Assembly (NCBI GenBank): GCA_041905785.1 | Contig: JAYRKJ010000002.1 | Location: 267,918 to 331,917, forward strand | Direction of reading: 5' to 3' | From: Roseateles_B sp041905785 | Lineage (GTDB): Bacteria > Pseudomonadota > Gammaproteobacteria > Burkholderiales > Burkholderiaceae_C | DNA: 64,000 bases | In this document: positions 63,952-64,000 of the stretch, piece by piece | How positions within the stretch are numbered: the first letter of the stretch is position 1 | Layout: every line of letters starts with the position of its first letter | The notes under the pieces: model-generated | What the model was told of the DNA's origin: nothing | Databases searched by the model: none | What the model saw: the letters and a program-made list of their open reading frames with translations, nothing else | Program-made: the position numbers and the translations under genes

Positions 63952-64000
63952 GCTTGATGAGCCTGCTTGAGAGTGCCCTGCGCCAGACCCTGCCCCGAGT

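Overview
The window reads as a contiguous piece of a GC-rich betaproteobacterial chromosome, most probably order Burkholderiales and close to the Roseateles/Rubrivivax/Leptothrix-type lineages. This is an inference from protein style, gene order (lptA-lptB-rpoN, bamE divergent from fur, hprK-ptsN-hpf, thiL-pgpA-pncC) and base composition; no rRNA or tRNA gene was seen to confirm it. Coding density is high. I found no insertion sequence, prophage, CRISPR array or integrase, so this is mostly core genome.

Layout. 0-14 kb holds signalling and accessory genes: a hybrid histidine kinase cut by the left edge, a methyltransferase, a secreted protein of unknown function, an SPFH/band-7 membrane protein, a response regulator/kinase pair, an esterase, a periplasmic binding-protein-like protein, a LytTR regulator with its LytS-type kinase, a YafJ-type amidotransferase and a geranylgeranyl-reductase-like flavoprotein. 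14.7-24.5 kb has a large TonB-dependent receptor, the glyoxylate gene glcB with a haloacid dehalogenase and a divergent LysR regulator, a DUF2214-like membrane protein, a PsiF-repeat protein and a Ser/Thr kinase fused to a cyclic-nucleotide-binding domain. 24.6-37.7 kb carries argS, a SPOR protein, dsbA, lptA, lptB, rpoN, a LysR gene, amgK, lptD, surA and rsmA. 38-47.7 kb has a secreted guanyl-specific ribonuclease with a barstar-type inhibitor, maeB divergent from a DctS/DctR-like two-component system, and thiL-pgpA-pncC plus a hydroxyacid dehydrogenase. 47.8-64 kb carries a GGDEF/EAL protein with a cupredoxin-like partner, holA-lptE-leuS, exbD-exbB, dapB-bamE, fur, hprK-ptsN-hpf, corA and a di-iron ferritin-like protein.

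The common theme is envelope biogenesis: LptA, LptB, LptD and LptE of the LPS transport machine, SurA and DsbA (folding), BamE (barrel assembly), AmgK (wall sugar salvage) and ExbBD. Carbon control (RpoN, PtsN, HprK, MaeB, GlcB) is the second theme.

The least expected signals lie outside the protein genes. One is a candidate small RNA on the minus strand near 62.3-62.4 kb, with an intrinsic terminator, nested long-range helices and a 32-nt loop rich in CCUCC (anti-Shine-Dalgarno-like). The other is a 14-bp word, GCAAGACCTGACCC, present eight times exactly (plus three one-base variants) on both strands, in genes and between genes, where chance predicts fewer than 0.001 copies.
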